A DNA stretch of 5,293 nucleotides from Desulfobacula sp. (GTDB lineage: Bacteria; Desulfobacterota; Desulfobacteria; Desulfobacterales; Desulfobacteraceae): NCBI GenBank assembly GCA_023139225.1, contig JAGLNZ010000057.1, forward strand, positions 1 to 5,293. The letters run 5' to 3'. Both the position numbers and the translations under genes were made by a program. How positions within the stretch are numbered: the first letter of the stretch is position 1; each line of letters begins with the position of its first letter. The notes under the pieces are model-generated. The model did not search any database. It was not told the origin of the DNA and saw nothing but the letters and a program-made list of their open reading frames with translations. Shown here piece after piece: positions 4,677 through 5,293 of the stretch.

Positions 4677-5293
4677 TTGGCGAATATATCCATCTCTCTT
4701 GAAGGGATAGACCAGGCAATTGCCAACCTTAATTACCGGCCAAATTCAGTAAAACAGAAAGCAATCCTGGCAATAATGGCTTTTTACACTTCTGAGGAGT
4801 CCATAAAGCAATTAGATTCAATTGATACGGACATTCTTATCAAATCCATCTGGGATGTCGGTGATAATCTTTCAAAAATCAAAGCAAAACGAAGAAATTT
4901 CTCAACTATCAAATCATCGATTAATGCGGATTTGGAAAAACTTTCCAAAAAAGGACGGAATCCTGAAAACATTATCATCACCGACTCTAATGTGTTTGAT
5001 ATGACTCAGGAAGCAAAAAATAATCTCCTCAGCTCTTTTACGGATGCAGTCAAAACCGGTGATATTGACCTTGATCAGGCTACCAATCTTCTAAAAACCG
5101 TTACAGCGTTTCTGGAAAATTTTCAATTGGAAGATACAGAGACCGACTCCAATGATATTGTAAACCAAATCAAAAAAATTCTGAATAAAATCACTGAAGA
5201 TGTTCTTTCCGAAGAGGACCTGGAATCTACCCCGGGACTTAAAAGACTGAAAAAAGGCGCTGTTGACCTTGAAGAAATTGAGATAGATGAGGA
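4677..5293 (+). CDS. Hypothetical helical protein, divergent from parA (partial, C-terminus beyond window)
   Basis: Translating from TTG 4677 gives 205 residues with no stop before the right edge. I do not recognise the family. The protein is hydrophilic and appears almost all helical, with no signal peptide, membrane span or Cys motif. Visible segments are an N-terminal helical region (SLEGIDQAIANLNYR, 7-21; KQKAILAIMAFY, 26-37), a basic patch KIKAKRR (67-73), a possible short strand NIIIT (98-102), a helical pair GDIDLDQATNLLKTVTAFLE (128-147), and an acidic C-terminal part ending in EEIEIDE. Codon use resembles the flanking genes, which supports real coding. It shares its control region with the parA operon, so a joint function or co-regulation is plausible, but this rests on position alone. 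The start is a TTG supported by AGGAG; a start at ATG 4776 would remove 33 residues. Confidence 0.8.
   Translation, partial: MANISISLEGIDQAIANLNYRPNSVKQKAILAIMAFYTSEESIKQLDSIDTDILIKSIWDVGDNLSKIKAKRRNFSTIKSSINADLEKLSKKGRNPENIIITDSNVFDMTQEAKNNLLSSFTDAVKTGDIDLDQATNLLKTVTAFLENFQLEDTETDSNDIVNQIKKILNKITEDVLSEEDLESTPGLKRLKKGAVDLEEIEIDE

Noticed and set aside
4525..4719. Minus-strand 64-codon frame across the divergent region
   Set aside because: It crosses both putative promoters and overlaps the start of the rightward gene; it has no ribosome site and an AT-driven composition.

Overview
The window comes from a bacterial chromosome with an AT-leaning base composition. It carries two radical-SAM enzymes of the futalosine (alternative menaquinone) pathway next to a ParA-type ATPase. 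The pathway, base composition and protein style fit an anaerobic Desulfobacterota (Desulfobacterales-like sulfate reducer). That placement is an inference from gene content, not a demonstrated assignment.

Layout. Positions 1-4497 hold one tightly packed leftward (minus-strand) gene series. In transcription order it reads: a ParA ATPase (3727-4491), a small very acidic protein (3281-3715), a 490-residue coiled-coil protein with two topoisomerase-type zinc ribbons and a basic tail (1809-3281), mqnE (721-1809), and mqnC (707 down to the left edge, truncated). Gaps are 11 bp, a 1-base TAATG overlap, a second 1-base TAATG overlap, and 13 bp, so the five genes look like one operon. A possible 22-codon leader ORF (4488-4556) precedes parA and ends in an ATGA overlap with its start.

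Positions 4492-4676 form a divergent control region. Two sigma70-like promoters overlap head to head around a perfect 7-5-7 palindrome (4619-4637). To the right, a plus-strand gene starts at a TTG (4677) behind an AGGAG and runs off the right edge. Its 205 visible residues match no family I recognise.

Function. MqnE and MqnC catalyse two of the committed steps of menaquinone synthesis: MqnE makes aminofutalosine and MqnC cyclises dehypoxanthine futalosine. The ParA, acidic and zinc-ribbon proteins look like a self-contained ParA module without ParB, in which the ribbon protein could be the DNA- or cargo-linked partner. I do not know a described system with this composition. Why it is translationally linked to menaquinone genes is the main open question of the window.
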